DNA of 64,000 bases, from the NCBI RefSeq assembly GCF_001293465.1, contig NZ_JSYZ01000007.1:105114-169113 (forward strand). The letters are read 5' to 3'. The notes beneath the pieces were generated by a model. That model was not told where the DNA came from. It saw only the letters and a list, made by a program, of their open reading frames with translations, and ran no database searches. Each line of letters starts with the position of its first letter. The stretch's first letter is position 1. This document shows positions 53,111 through 61,614 of the stretch, piece after piece. This DNA comes from Pseudomonas asplenii. GTDB taxonomy: Bacteria > Pseudomonadota > Gammaproteobacteria > Pseudomonadales > Pseudomonadaceae. Both the position numbers and the translations under genes were made by a program.

Positions 53111-53204
53111 GTCCGACTCCTCAAGGAAAGAAGCGACGATACAAGCCGGACTATCCGTGCGAATATTCCGTAAATGCTCACGCCATATCGGGAAAAACGC
53201 ACAG

Positions 53205-54065
53205 ATGCTGGACTGGGAAAACCTGCGCTACTTCGTGGCGATCGTCGAGGCCGGTAGCCTCTCTGGCGCCGCACGGCACATGAAAGTCGACCATGGGACG
53301 GTCAGTCGGCGCCTGTCGGCGCTCGAAGCCGAACTGGGCGTGAGGCTGCTCGACCGACTGCCGCGCCGATGCAGCCTGACCGCCATGGGCATGCAGATCC
53401 ACCGGCTCGCCCAGGACATGGAGCGGGCCGCATTCGGCATCGAACGCCTGGCCAGCGCTGAACAGGCGAACATGTCCGGCAAGGTCACCTTGAGCGTACC
53501 GCCGGTACTGGGCACGAACTTCTTCGCCGATCGGCTCGCCCCCTTGAGGAAACGTCACCCAGGCATTCAGCTGTCGATGGCCAACCAGGCGCAGAGCGTA
53601 TCCCTGGAACGCCGCGAGGCCGATATCGCGGTCCGGCTGTTTCGGCCGAGCGAACCGGCCAACGTCACCCGCCGTATCGGGCGCATGCCGTTCGGGCTCT
53701 ATTGCGCCCACGACTATGCCCACGCGACACAGCCACAAGACTGGGGTTTCATCGCCTATGACGCGCAGTATGCCGACATGCCGCACCAGCAATGGCTGCT
53801 GTCCGTGGCGGCAGGCCGCCCGGTGGTCTGCGAGGTGAGCGACATCAGCACCCAGCAACGGGTCGCGCGCTCGGGCCTTGGCGTGGCCGGACTGCCACTG
53901 TTCATCGGCGACCCTGACCCGGCGCTCAGGCCCCTGCCCTGCGACGGCGAAAGCTTCTACCGCGATATCTGGCTGGTGGTGCATGGCGACCTTGGCAAGT
54001 CACCGCTGATCCGGGCCGTACTCGATTATGTTTCGGAAACGGTGGAGCAGGTGTTTGCCACCTGA
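53205..54065 (+). CDS. LysR-family regulator divergent from the DHA2 pump
   Basis: A 286-residue LysR regulator. The winged helix-turn-helix is LRYFVAIVEAGSLSGAARHM with VDHGTVSRRLSALE. The binding domain starts near GKVTLSVPPVLGTNF. This is the subgroup with the FFADRLAPLRKRHPGIQLSM pattern. I start at 53205; the open frame extends 84 codons upstream into the shared promoter and the pump gene, which is not plausible. It likely represses or activates the divergent DHA2 exporter. Effector unknown. Confidence 0.9.
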   Translation: MLDWENLRYFVAIVEAGSLSGAARHMKVDHGTVSRRLSALEAELGVRLLDRLPRRCSLTAMGMQIHRLAQDMERAAFGIERLASAEQANMSGKVTLSVPPVLGTNFFADRLAPLRKRHPGIQLSMANQAQSVSLERREADIAVRLFRPSEPANVTRRIGRMPFGLYCAHDYAHATQPQDWGFIAYDAQYADMPHQQWLLSVAAGRPVVCEVSDISTQQRVARSGLGVAGLPLFIGDPDPALRPLPCDGESFYRDIWLVVHGDLGKSPLIRAVLDYVSETVEQVFAT

Positions 54066-54177
54066 GCCAGGCGGCGCAACCGCGAAGATCCGCAGTCTCG
54101 TCCGCTATCGCTTCCTTCCCGGCGAAAAGACCGGATAATAGCGGCCATTCGTATTTTCGCTCTTCTGGTAATCCCGC

Positions 54178-56379
54178 ATGGAAATCAAGGTCAACTTTCT
54201 CGACAACCTCCGACTCGAAGCCAAATTCGATGACTTCACGGTGGTGGCCGATCAACCCATCCGCTACAAGGGCGATGGCTCGGCACCGAGTCCCTTCGAC
54301 TATTTCCTGGCCTCCTCGGCCCTGTGCGCGGCCTACTTCGTCAAGGTGTACTGCGAAACCCGCAATATCCCCACCGACAACATCCGCCTGTCGCAGAACA
54401 ACATCGTCGACCCGGAGAACCGCTACAACCAGATCTTCAAGATCCAGGTCGAACTGCCCGCGGACATCTCCGACAAGGACCGCCAGGGTATCCTGCGCTC
54501 GATCGATCGCTGCACGGTGAAAAAGGTCGTGCAGACCGGGCCGGAGTTCGTCATCGAGGAAGTGGAGAACCTGGACGCCGATGCCCAGGCCCTGCTGATG
54601 CCGAGCAGCGATTCGCCCACCCGCACCTACATTCCCGGCAAGGACCTGCCGCTGGAGCAGACCATCGCCAACATGTCCGCCATCCTCTCGGGCCTGGGCA
54701 TGAAGATCGAGATCGCCTCATGGCGCAACATCGTGCCGAACGTCTGGTCGCTGCATATCCGCGATGCGCAGTCGCCGATGTGCTTCACCAACGGCAAGGG
54801 CTCGACCAAGGAAAGCGCCCTGGCTTCGGCCCTGGGCGAGTTCATCGAGCGCCTGAACTGCAACTTCTTCTACAACGACCAGTTCTGGGGCGAAGAGATC
54901 GCCAACGCCGAATTCGTCCACTACCCGGACGAACGCTGGTTCAAGCCCGGGCGCCAGGACGCCCTGCCCAAGGAAATCCTCGACGAGCACTGCCTGGCGA
55001 TCTACAACCCCGATGGCGAGCTGCGCGGTTCGCACCTGTACGACACCAACTCCGGCAACACCGAGCGCGGCATCTGCTCGCTGCCGTTCGTGCGCCAGTC
55101 GGATGGCGAGGTGGTGTACTTCCCGTCCAACCTGATCGAGAACCTGTTCCTCAGCAACGGCATGAGCGCCGGCAACACCCTGGCCGAAGCGCAGGTACAG
55201 TGCCTGTCGGAGATCTTCGAGCGTGCGGTGAAGCGTGAAATCCTCGAAGGCGAAATCGCCCTGCCGGACGTGCCGCAGGAAGTACTGGCGAAGTACCCGG
55301 GGATTCTGGCCGGCATCCAGGGTCTCGAGGAACAGGGCTTCCCGGTGCTGGTCAAGGATGCTTCCCTGGGCGGTGAATTCCCGGTGATATGCGTGACCTT
55401 GATGAACCCGCGCACCGGCGGTGTGTTCGCCTCGTTCGGCGCGCACCCGAGCTTCGAAGTGGCGTTGGAGCGCAGCCTGACCGAACTGCTGCAGGGGCGC
55501 AGCTTCGAGGGGCTGAACGACCTGCCGCAGCCGACCTTCGAAAGCCAGGCGGTGATGGAGCCGAACAACTTCGTCGAGCACTTCATCGACTCCAGCGGCG
55601 TGGTGTCGTGGCGTTTCTTCAGCGCCAAGGCCGACTACGAATTCGTCGAGTGGGACTTCTCCGGCCAGGGCGAAGACTCCAACGCCGAGGAAGCCGCCGC
55701 GCTGTTCGGCATCCTCGAAAGCCTGGAGAAGGAAGTCTACATGGCGGTGTACGAGCACCTGGGCGCGTCGGCCTGCCGCATCCTGGTGCCGGGCTACTCG
55801 GAAATCTATCCGGTGGACGACCTGATCTGGGACAACACCAACAAGGCACTGTTCTTCCGCGAAGACATCCTCAACCTGCACCGCCTGGACGAGGAAGGCC
55901 TGCAAGGGCTGGTCGGCCTGCTGGAAGAAAGCGAACTGGACGACTACACCGACATCACCACGCTGATCGGCATCGAGTTCGACGAAAACACCGCCTGGGG
56001 CCAGTTGACCATCCTGGAGCTGAAGCTGCTGATCCACCTGGCGCTGCAGAACTTCGAGGAAACGAAGGAGTTGGTCGAAACCTTCCTGCAGTACAACGAC
56101 AACACCGTCGAGCGCGGCCTGTTCTACCAGGCCCTTAACGTGGCGCTGGAAGTGGTGCTGGACGACGATTTTGAGATGGCCGACTACGAAGTCAACTTCC
56201 GCCGCATGTTCGGCAACCCGCGCATGGACGCGGTGCTGGGCTCGATCGACGGCAGCGTGCGCTTCTTCGGCCTGACGCCGACCAGCATGAAGCTCGAAGG
56301 TCTCGACCGCCATCAGCGGCTGATCGACAGCTACCGGAAACTGCACGCGGCCCGGGCCAGGATGGTCGCCTCCCGCTAA
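54178..56379 (+). CDS. OsmC-YcaO fusion protein
   Basis: A 733-residue fusion. Residues about 1-140 are an OsmC-like domain (peroxide-reductase fold) with its Cys in SSALCAAYFVKVYC and a second in RSIDRCTVKK. Residues about 150-590 are a YcaO domain, ATP-dependent and amide-backbone-modifying in other systems; the glutamate-rich site includes GSTKESALASALGEFIERLNC and the later EAQVQCLSEIFERAVKREI. The C-terminal ~140 residues are the helical repeat tail of stand-alone YcaO proteins. E. coli YcaO affects methylthiolation of ribosomal protein S12. The OsmC part could supply a thiol or peroxide-sensing function, which is inference. No RiPP precursor gene is nearby. Confidence 0.9.
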   Translation: MEIKVNFLDNLRLEAKFDDFTVVADQPIRYKGDGSAPSPFDYFLASSALCAAYFVKVYCETRNIPTDNIRLSQNNIVDPENRYNQIFKIQVELPADISDKDRQGILRSIDRCTVKKVVQTGPEFVIEEVENLDADAQALLMPSSDSPTRTYIPGKDLPLEQTIANMSAILSGLGMKIEIASWRNIVPNVWSLHIRDAQSPMCFTNGKGSTKESALASALGEFIERLNCNFFYNDQFWGEEIANAEFVHYPDERWFKPGRQDALPKEILDEHCLAIYNPDGELRGSHLYDTNSGNTERGICSLPFVRQSDGEVVYFPSNLIENLFLSNGMSAGNTLAEAQVQCLSEIFERAVKREILEGEIALPDVPQEVLAKYPGILAGIQGLEEQGFPVLVKDASLGGEFPVICVTLMNPRTGGVFASFGAHPSFEVALERSLTELLQGRSFEGLNDLPQPTFESQAVMEPNNFVEHFIDSSGVVSWRFFSAKADYEFVEWDFSGQGEDSNAEEAAALFGILESLEKEVYMAVYEHLGASACRILVPGYSEIYPVDDLIWDNTNKALFFREDILNLHRLDEEGLQGLVGLLEESELDDYTDITTLIGIEFDENTAWGQLTILELKLLIHLALQNFEETKELVETFLQYNDNTVERGLFYQALNVALEVVLDDDFEMADYEVNFRRMFGNPRMDAVLGSIDGSVRFFGLTPTSMKLEGLDRHQRLIDSYRKLHAARARMVASR

Positions 56380-56387
56380 GCCCTGTC

Positions 56388-56422
56388 GAGAGAAAAAAGC
56401 GCCCCGTGCGCTCTTTTCTCCC
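56388..56422. terminator. Bidirectional intrinsic terminator
   Basis: GAGAAAAAAGCGC (56390-56402) pairs with GCGCTCTTTTCTC (56408-56420), with one mismatch. A-rich and T-rich ends on both sides let it serve the YcaO gene and the convergent relaxase-like gene. Confidence 0.7.
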
Positions 56423-56456
56423 TGGCGACCGAAGCAGCCTGGACCCGCCGCGCGAG

Positions 56457-57665
56457 TCACTCCTTCAACCGCAAGGAGGGATTGTCCGCCGGGGCCTCGG
56501 CAAAGATCAGCAGCGGGTCCTTGAGCAGGTAGCCCTTGAGGTCGCGGACCTTGCGCAGGTCCTGAAGCCCGCAAGTCCAGATGTTCAGGCCCTTGCTGCC
56601 CTTGCGATGCACCCGCTGTTTCTCGAAACAGCGCTGAACCCAGCGCCAGTCGTCGGTGTCCTGCGACTTGGCCAGCTCGGCTATCTCGGGGTGCTCCTGG
56701 ACATAACGGTGAAAGATGGCCGGGGACACCATGAACGCCGTGCCGGCAACGCTGTGAACCTTTGCCGCGGCGGTGTTGGTCACGATCCTGCCGGTGAGGA
56801 TGCCGTCGCGAAGCCAACGGATGAAAGCCTCCCCCCTGGCCTTGTCGCCCCCATCGTCGCTTGCCTCGGCACAGGCCAGCGCAACCACCGGCTGCGGAAC
56901 CACTTCGGCGGGTGGCGGTTGAGACATCCTCGCCGAACTGCCCTCCTGCCCATCGGCAATCGATGCCTGGTCAGCCTGGGTCAGCAGTTCACCCAAGGCG
57001 CCGGCCTTTTCATCGTGCCCCGCCAGAACATGGATCAAGGCCCTCCAGAGCTCGGGGTAGCCACTCAACCACTGGAGTGTCGAATGAGACACCAACTGGG
57101 TGAACAACAGGCCAGCCGCGGCGACATGAGCCTGGTCCGGATTGTCGTTGAGGTACTTGAAGCGGTAGGGCCGCTCGGGTGGCCCCATCCAGGGATACCA
57201 TGCCGCACCGTTGGACAACTGCACACTCATGTCGACGATGATCCTGCCGAGATCGCGCAACAACGCGCCATAGGCCGTGGCGACGCTCCAGGCCTCCGCC
57301 TGGACGCCCTGCACTTGCGTGCTGGCCCCGGCCGGCAGCAGGCGCGACTGGCGCAACTTCAGCACATAGACCGTGGTACTCAGGCAGTGGTCGAGCAAGC
57401 CGCCGGGGTAGGCGTGATGAGCGTGCCGCGAGGCGGGAAACTGCTGGGCCAGCTCGGCACAGCGCTCGATGGGCTTGAGATAGAGCCCATCGAACTGGTC
57501 GCGTGACAGCGAAACGAGTTGCCAGATCTGCCCGAGCAGTGCTTGCCGGCGCGGCGTCGCAAGGAGTTCGGCAGCCGACTGCGGGATGAAGTACCCGACT
57601 GCCGGACCTGCCCCATGGGGGCCTGAATCTGCGGGGTTTATTTTCAGCAACCGGCGCCAGAACAT
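56457..57665 (-). CDS. Orphan MobH/TraI-type relaxase-like protein (TraI_2 domain)
   Basis: A 402-residue protein. The N-terminal region has the MobH-type HD-like metal motif HHAYPGGLLDHCL (about residue 83-95), followed by ALLRDLGR, as in integrating conjugative element relaxases (TraI_2). The C-terminal part, IVTNTAAAKVHSVAGTAFMVSPAIF and the end DPLLIF, matches the TraI_2 C-terminal domain. It is shorter than typical ~600-residue MobH relaxases, and no other conjugation, integrase or attachment-site genes are visible here. It is either a fragment of a lost element or a domesticated gene. The reading frame is intact. Confidence 0.8.
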   Translation of the reverse strand: MFWRRLLKINPADSGPHGAGPAVGYFIPQSAAELLATPRRQALLGQIWQLVSLSRDQFDGLYLKPIERCAELAQQFPASRHAHHAYPGGLLDHCLSTTVYVLKLRQSRLLPAGASTQVQGVQAEAWSVATAYGALLRDLGRIIVDMSVQLSNGAAWYPWMGPPERPYRFKYLNDNPDQAHVAAAGLLFTQLVSHSTLQWLSGYPELWRALIHVLAGHDEKAGALGELLTQADQASIADGQEGSSARMSQPPPAEVVPQPVVALACAEASDDGGDKARGEAFIRWLRDGILTGRIVTNTAAAKVHSVAGTAFMVSPAIFHRYVQEHPEIAELAKSQDTDDWRWVQRCFEKQRVHRKGSKGLNIWTCGLQDLRKVRDLKGYLLKDPLLIFAEAPADNPSLRLKE

Positions 57666-57858
57666 CGAAGTGTCATCCGTATCCGTGGAAAGACCTTTCG
57701 AATTCCCGGGCAGCCTGCGACGAACCCGGCCGCCCGTGAATCCTCGTTTTCTACCTGGATTTACGCACTTGCAGGGGGAGGATAACCATGGAGAAACAGG
57801 TTTGCGGCTTGCGTGTTTTCAGCCGCTGAAAGCGTTGCGCACCCGGCAGGCGCCTGGA

Positions 57859-58158
57859 TCAGCGCTGGGACAGAATGCAGCCGAGCAACCCGGGAAAACG
57901 CGTGTCGAGCATTTCCAGGCGCAATGAATTCATGTGCGTGGTGCCGACGTTGCGAGTGTGCACCAGCCCCGCATCGCGCAGCACGCGAAAGTGGTGGGAC
58001 ATGCTCGACTTGGGCCGCCCGCCATCCAGCTCACCGCAGCTCGCCTCGGCCACACCGGCCAGGCTGCGGACGATTTCCATGCGCACAGGGTCGCTCAAGG
58101 CGTAGAGCACGCGTTCGAGCATGAGGTCTTCGGGAGCCGGGTGTTTGAATTCTCGCAT
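57859..58158 (-). CDS. ArsR-family regulator divergent from xenA
   Basis: A 99-residue ArsR/SmtB winged-helix protein. The recognition helix region is KSSMSHHFRVLRDAGLVHTRN, preceded by ALSDPVRMEIVRSLA. The lone Cys (ASCGELDGG) before the recognition helix is a possible redox or metal sensor site. Only a weak ribosome binding site is visible at 58158. The divergent xenA gene starts 94 bases away, and a perfect 7-bp inverted repeat lies between them, so it probably represses xenA in response to an electrophile. Confidence 0.88.
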   Translation of the reverse strand: MREFKHPAPEDLMLERVLYALSDPVRMEIVRSLAGVAEASCGELDGGRPKSSMSHHFRVLRDAGLVHTRNVGTTHMNSLRLEMLDTRFPGLLGCILSQR

Positions 58159-58195
58159 GCCGGGAATGATAACAAGACTTCCCTTTATTGCCATA

Positions 58196-58213
58196 GTTCG
58201 ATTAACATCGAAC
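58196..58213. promoter_or_regulatory. Perfect inverted repeat between arsR and xenA
   Basis: GTTCGATTAACATCGAAC has exact 7-bp arms around a 4-base centre. It lies in the divergent promoter region, 38 bases from each start codon roughly, and is the likely ArsR operator. Confidence 0.65.
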
Positions 58214-58251
58214 AAACGAATCAACCTATCCATCGTCTCCTGGAGATTTCC

Positions 58252-59343
58252 ATGTCGGCACTGTTCGAACCCTACAAGCTCAAGGACGTCACGCTGCGCA
58301 ACCGCATCGCGATCCCACCGATGTGCCAGTACATGGCCACCGACGGCCTGATCAACGACTGGCACCAGGTCCACCTTGCCGGCCTGGCCCGTGGCGGCGC
58401 TGGCCTGCTGGTGGTGGAGGCCACCGCCGTGGCACCGGAAGGCCGCATCACCCCCGGCTGCGCCGGCATCTGGAACGACGAACAGGCCCAGGCCTTCGTT
58501 CCCGTGGTCAAGGCCATCAAGGCCGCAGGCTCGGTGCCCGGCATCCAGATCGCCCACGCCGGCCGCAAGGCCAGCGCCAACCGGCCATGGGAAGGCGACG
58601 ACCACATTGCCGAATCCGATGCCCGCGGCTGGCAGACCATCGCGCCGTCCGCCCTGCCCTTCGGCGCGCACCTGCCCAAAACACCAAAGGCCATGACCCT
58701 GGAGGACATCGCCCGGGTCAAGCAGAACTTCGTCGATGCCGCCCGTCGCGCCCGCGATGCCGGTTTCGAGTGGATCGAGCTGCACTTTGCCCACGGTTAC
58801 CTGGGCCAGAGCTTCTTCTCCGAGCATTCCAACCAGCGCACCGACGCCTACGGCGGCAGCTTCGAAAACCGCAGCCGCTTCCTGCTGGAAACCCTTGCTG
58901 CGGTGCGTGAAGTCTGGCCGGAAAACCTGCCGCTCACCGCGCGTTTCGGCGTGCTGGAATATGACGGCCGTGACGAGCAGACCCTCACCGAGTCCATCGA
59001 ACTGGCCCGCCGGTTCAAGGCTGGCGGCCTGGACCTGCTGAGCGTCAGCGTCGGCTTTACCATCCCCGACACCAACATCCCATGGGGCCCGGCATTCATG
59101 GGTCCGATCGCCGAGCGCGTGCGGCGCGAAGCCGATATCCCGGTGACCTCGGCCTGGGGCTTCGGCACCCCGCAACTGGCGGAAGGCGCCCTGAAGGCCG
59201 GGCACCTGGACCTGGTCTCGGTAGGCCGTGCGCACCTGGCCGACCCGCATTGGGCCTACGCCGCAGCCAAGGAGCTGGGCGTCGACAAGGCCGCCTGGAC
59301 ACTGCCGGCGCCTTACGCGCATTGGCTGGAGCGCTATCGCTGA
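58252..59343 (+). CDS. xenA: Xenobiotic reductase, old yellow enzyme family (XenA)
   Basis: An FMN-dependent ene-reductase of 363 residues that reduces alpha,beta-unsaturated carbonyls and nitro compounds with NAD(P)H. It is almost identical in reading to P. putida XenA as I remember it, including the start SALFEPYKLKDVTLRNRI, the Cys in IPPMCQYM that tunes the flavin, and the substrate-binding AHAGRK and ELHFAHGYL. The end PYAHWLERYR also fits. TGGAGA precedes the ATG. The divergent ArsR protein and the palindrome suggest induction by the electrophilic substrates it detoxifies. Confidence 0.93.
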   Translation: MSALFEPYKLKDVTLRNRIAIPPMCQYMATDGLINDWHQVHLAGLARGGAGLLVVEATAVAPEGRITPGCAGIWNDEQAQAFVPVVKAIKAAGSVPGIQIAHAGRKASANRPWEGDDHIAESDARGWQTIAPSALPFGAHLPKTPKAMTLEDIARVKQNFVDAARRARDAGFEWIELHFAHGYLGQSFFSEHSNQRTDAYGGSFENRSRFLLETLAAVREVWPENLPLTARFGVLEYDGRDEQTLTESIELARRFKAGGLDLLSVSVGFTIPDTNIPWGPAFMGPIAERVRREADIPVTSAWGFGTPQLAEGALKAGHLDLVSVGRAHLADPHWAYAAAKELGVDKAAWTLPAPYAHWLERYR

Positions 59344-59364
59344 GTCGTTGTCGCGTTGAACCGG

Positions 59365-59393
59365 AAAGGCACCGATGTTCCGGTGCCTTTTCT
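59365..59393 (+). terminator. Intrinsic terminator after xenA
   Basis: AAAGGCACCG (59365-59374) pairs with CGGTGCCTTT (59381-59390), followed by TTC. Stem of ten pairs with a 6-base loop, about 20 bases after the stop codon. Confidence 0.8.
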
Positions 59394-59587
59394 TGCCCGG
59401 CTCGATGCCCCCCAAAAAACCGCGACGGATTTCGGGCGTCAATAACTCGAAAATCACGACCGATCGCTAGCAAAACGCCAGCACTTCCCTTAGGCTTCGC
59501 CTCGCAAAACCCGTGTGCCAGGAAGGCCGCCATCATGACTTTCCAACCGACACCGGTGCTTGACCGTCAGTTCAATCAGGGAAGTCC

Positions 59588-60253
59588 ATGTTCCGCGTCA
59601 TCAAGGCTTCGGCCATCCTCTTTCTCGTCGGCCTGCTCAGCGGCTGTATCACCCACAGCGCCTCACTCGTCAGCGACCCGCTGCAACCGGCCAGCGGTGA
59701 GCCCGTGGCCTACCTGGTCGGTTCCATTGGCCCACAGTCGTTCAAGCTCTCCCCGGCCGACAACCAGCGCCTGCTGATCCGCAAACGCGGCTCCGCCTAT
59801 GGCGCCGCCGGCCTGTGGATGCGCGGTGGCAACCAGACACCGCAAGACATCGAGGATGGCGACGGCGCCGCCAGTGTCTTCGTACTGCCCCTCAAGCCCG
59901 GCGACTACGAGTTCTACGATTTCCAGTTCTTTTCCGCCCAGTACACGCCTGGGCTTGGCACCACCTTCACCTCGCGCCAGGCCCGGGAAAAATTCAACCT
60001 GCCGCTACGGCTCGAAGCCGGCAAGGCCTACTATCTCGGCGAATTCCGCTCGATGTGCCTGATGGGCGACCGCTGCGCCTTCCTGTGGCGGGACCAACTC
60101 GCCCGCGATGGTGCCATCGCCCTGCGCCAGCAGCCCGCCCTGCCGCCGCTGCAGCGCCTGAACCTGGATCTCAAGAGCGCCGCCCCCTACCTGTTCATCG
60201 CCCCCACGTCGACCACCGGCAAGCCTGCCGGCGCCACGGAAGTCAAACCATGA
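59588..60253 (+). CDS. Predicted lipoprotein, first of three (DUF2846-like)
   Basis: A 221-residue lipoprotein with lipobox VGLLSGC. The mature domain (VAYLVGSIGPQSFKL, LPLKPGDYEFYDFQFF, LEAGKAYYLGEFRSMCLMG) has the beta-rich pattern of DUF2846-like proteins. Possible role in the envelope, unproven. AGGGA is 5 bases before the ATG. Its stop overlaps the second lipoprotein's start (ATGA at 60250-60253), so the genes are coupled. Confidence 0.78.
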   Translation: MFRVIKASAILFLVGLLSGCITHSASLVSDPLQPASGEPVAYLVGSIGPQSFKLSPADNQRLLIRKRGSAYGAAGLWMRGGNQTPQDIEDGDGAASVFVLPLKPGDYEFYDFQFFSAQYTPGLGTTFTSRQAREKFNLPLRLEAGKAYYLGEFRSMCLMGDRCAFLWRDQLARDGAIALRQQPALPPLQRLNLDLKSAAPYLFIAPTSTTGKPAGATEVKP

Positions 60254-60771
60254 GAACACTTGCCGGCCTCGTCGCCGCGAGCCTGCTGACCGGCTGCACC
60301 GCGACCAACACCCTGCCCGACAGCACCTTGGCCGATGGCCAGGACTACCTGCAACCCATCCATGTGATGGTCGACGACCCCCTGCAGTCCTCGACGCTGC
60401 GCAACCACCTGCGCGAGACCGGGGTTTTCCGCAACATCGAAACCGGCAGCGGCAAGGCCGACGAGTACAGCGTGCAGGTCAAACTGAAGATGCAGCGCGA
60501 GTACCCGCCGTTCCCGGTGGTTCTGCTCAGTTGCGCCACCCTGTTCATGCTGCCCCTGTCGAAGGAAATCGATACCGACACCGAGTTCACCGTCCTGCGC
60601 GGCGACCAGCGTCTCAAGCAATACCGCTATCGCAACAGCACCCGCAAATACACCTGGCTGCTGGATCAGGGCGGCGAGATGGAAGGCCAGAACCTCGGCC
60701 GCATCGCCCGCGCCTTTGCCCGGGACGTGCGCCAGGACCAACTGATCCCTGCCGTCGGAGCTGCACAATGA
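60250..60771 (+). CDS. Predicted lipoprotein, second of three
   Basis: A 173-residue lipoprotein: lipobox SLLTGC. The mature part is a short alpha/beta domain (IHVMVDDPLQSSTLRNHLRETGVFRNIE) with a hydrophobic segment near residue 90-105 and a C-terminal helix. No family recognised. The ATG overlaps the previous stop; its own stop overlaps the next start. It has the same length as the third gene, and both carry a shared pattern (an N-terminal domain that ends near a GVF or GAF element, then a hydrophobic segment), so the two may be diverged paralogues. Confidence 0.72.
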   Translation: MRTLAGLVAASLLTGCTATNTLPDSTLADGQDYLQPIHVMVDDPLQSSTLRNHLRETGVFRNIETGSGKADEYSVQVKLKMQREYPPFPVVLLSCATLFMLPLSKEIDTDTEFTVLRGDQRLKQYRYRNSTRKYTWLLDQGGEMEGQNLGRIARAFARDVRQDQLIPAVGAAQ

Positions 60772-61289
60772 GCCTGAAGCCTTCAGTTGCCGCTGCGCTG
60801 CTGGGTGCCGCCCTGCTGACCAGCGGCTGCACCAACAACCTGAAGCCACTCGACTACCACGCCGAGCGCGCCTACGTCCCGGTCACCCTGGACCTGGGTT
60901 CCATCAACAATCGTTTCGACGAGCAGCGTCATCGCCAGATGATCGGCGTGCTCAAGGACACCGGCGCGTTCTCCATGCTCGACGGCGGCTACAGCCGCAG
61001 TGGCTACAGCCTGTCGATCCGCGAGCCCTATGACGGTGGTCCGAGCTACCTGGGCCTGCTGAACGTCTTCACCCTCTTCACGTTCCCGATGCCCTACCCT
61101 TACAAGGACAACCTGCGTGGCCAGGTCTACAAGGACGGCGAGTTGCTCAAGACCTACAACTATTCCCGCGAAGGCTGGAGTGTGCTGGCCTGGTACGTGC
61201 CACTGTCGAGCGTGGAAAACCGCCGGCAGATGCTCGATCAGTTGATGAACGAAATGGACAAGGATCAGGTGATTCCCCATCAACCTTGA
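60768..61289 (+). CDS. Predicted lipoprotein, third of three
   Basis: A 173-residue lipoprotein: lipobox LLTSGC. It contains QMIGVLKDTGAFSMLDGGYSRS and LLNVFTLFTFPMPYPYKDN, a hydrophobic stretch, and a C-terminal MLDQLMNEMDKDQVIPHQP. The end pattern (DQxIP) matches the second gene's DQLIP end, which supports paralogy. Coupled to the second gene by an ATGA overlap. The family is unassigned. Confidence 0.72.
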   Translation: MSLKPSVAAALLGAALLTSGCTNNLKPLDYHAERAYVPVTLDLGSINNRFDEQRHRQMIGVLKDTGAFSMLDGGYSRSGYSLSIREPYDGGPSYLGLLNVFTLFTFPMPYPYKDNLRGQVYKDGELLKTYNYSREGWSVLAWYVPLSSVENRRQMLDQLMNEMDKDQVIPHQP

Positions 61290-61351
61290 ACCCCGGCCTG
61301 GTCAGGGCCACTGACTTTTGCACCCCTCTCAGACGCTCGGGAGAGCCATGG

Positions 61352-61579
61352 ATGTCCGGCAATATCGGTAACGAGTACCTTCACGCAGTGCTGACCGGCC
61401 TGCGATTCGTCTTTCTGATGGTCCTCTCGGCCTGGCTTGCCGGCAAGTTGCAGGGCCTGTTTCACAACCACAACACCTTCGTGTTCATCGGTTTGTTGAT
61501 GACAATCTGGTTTGTCCTCAACGAACTGTTGGAACGGGCCGGCAGGAAGCGCCGTCGCGCGTCATCGGAGAAACACTGA
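61352..61579 (+). CDS. Small membrane protein
   Basis: A 75-residue protein with two hydrophobic stretches (about residues 15-32 and 42-58) and a basic C-terminus (GRKRRRASSEKH). GGGAGAG lies ahead of the ATG at 61352. No family recognised. It is 62 bases after the third lipoprotein and 35 bases before the DUF4291-like gene, on the same strand. Confidence 0.6.
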   Translation: MSGNIGNEYLHAVLTGLRFVFLMVLSAWLAGKLQGLFHNHNTFVFIGLLMTIWFVLNELLERAGRKRRRASSEKH

Positions 61580-61614
61580 TTACCCCATGACGAAAACAAC
61601 CACAGGACTATCAT

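Noticed and set aside
54718..56817. Long minus-strand frame opposite the OsmC-YcaO gene
   Set aside because: Shadow frame: it has low-complexity Val/Arg/Gln composition, no family similarity, and lies opposite a clear coding gene.
56457..57665. Relaxase-like gene as evidence of a present integrative element
   Set aside because: No integrase, attachment repeats or mating-pair genes are near; both flanks are ordinary chromosomal genes.
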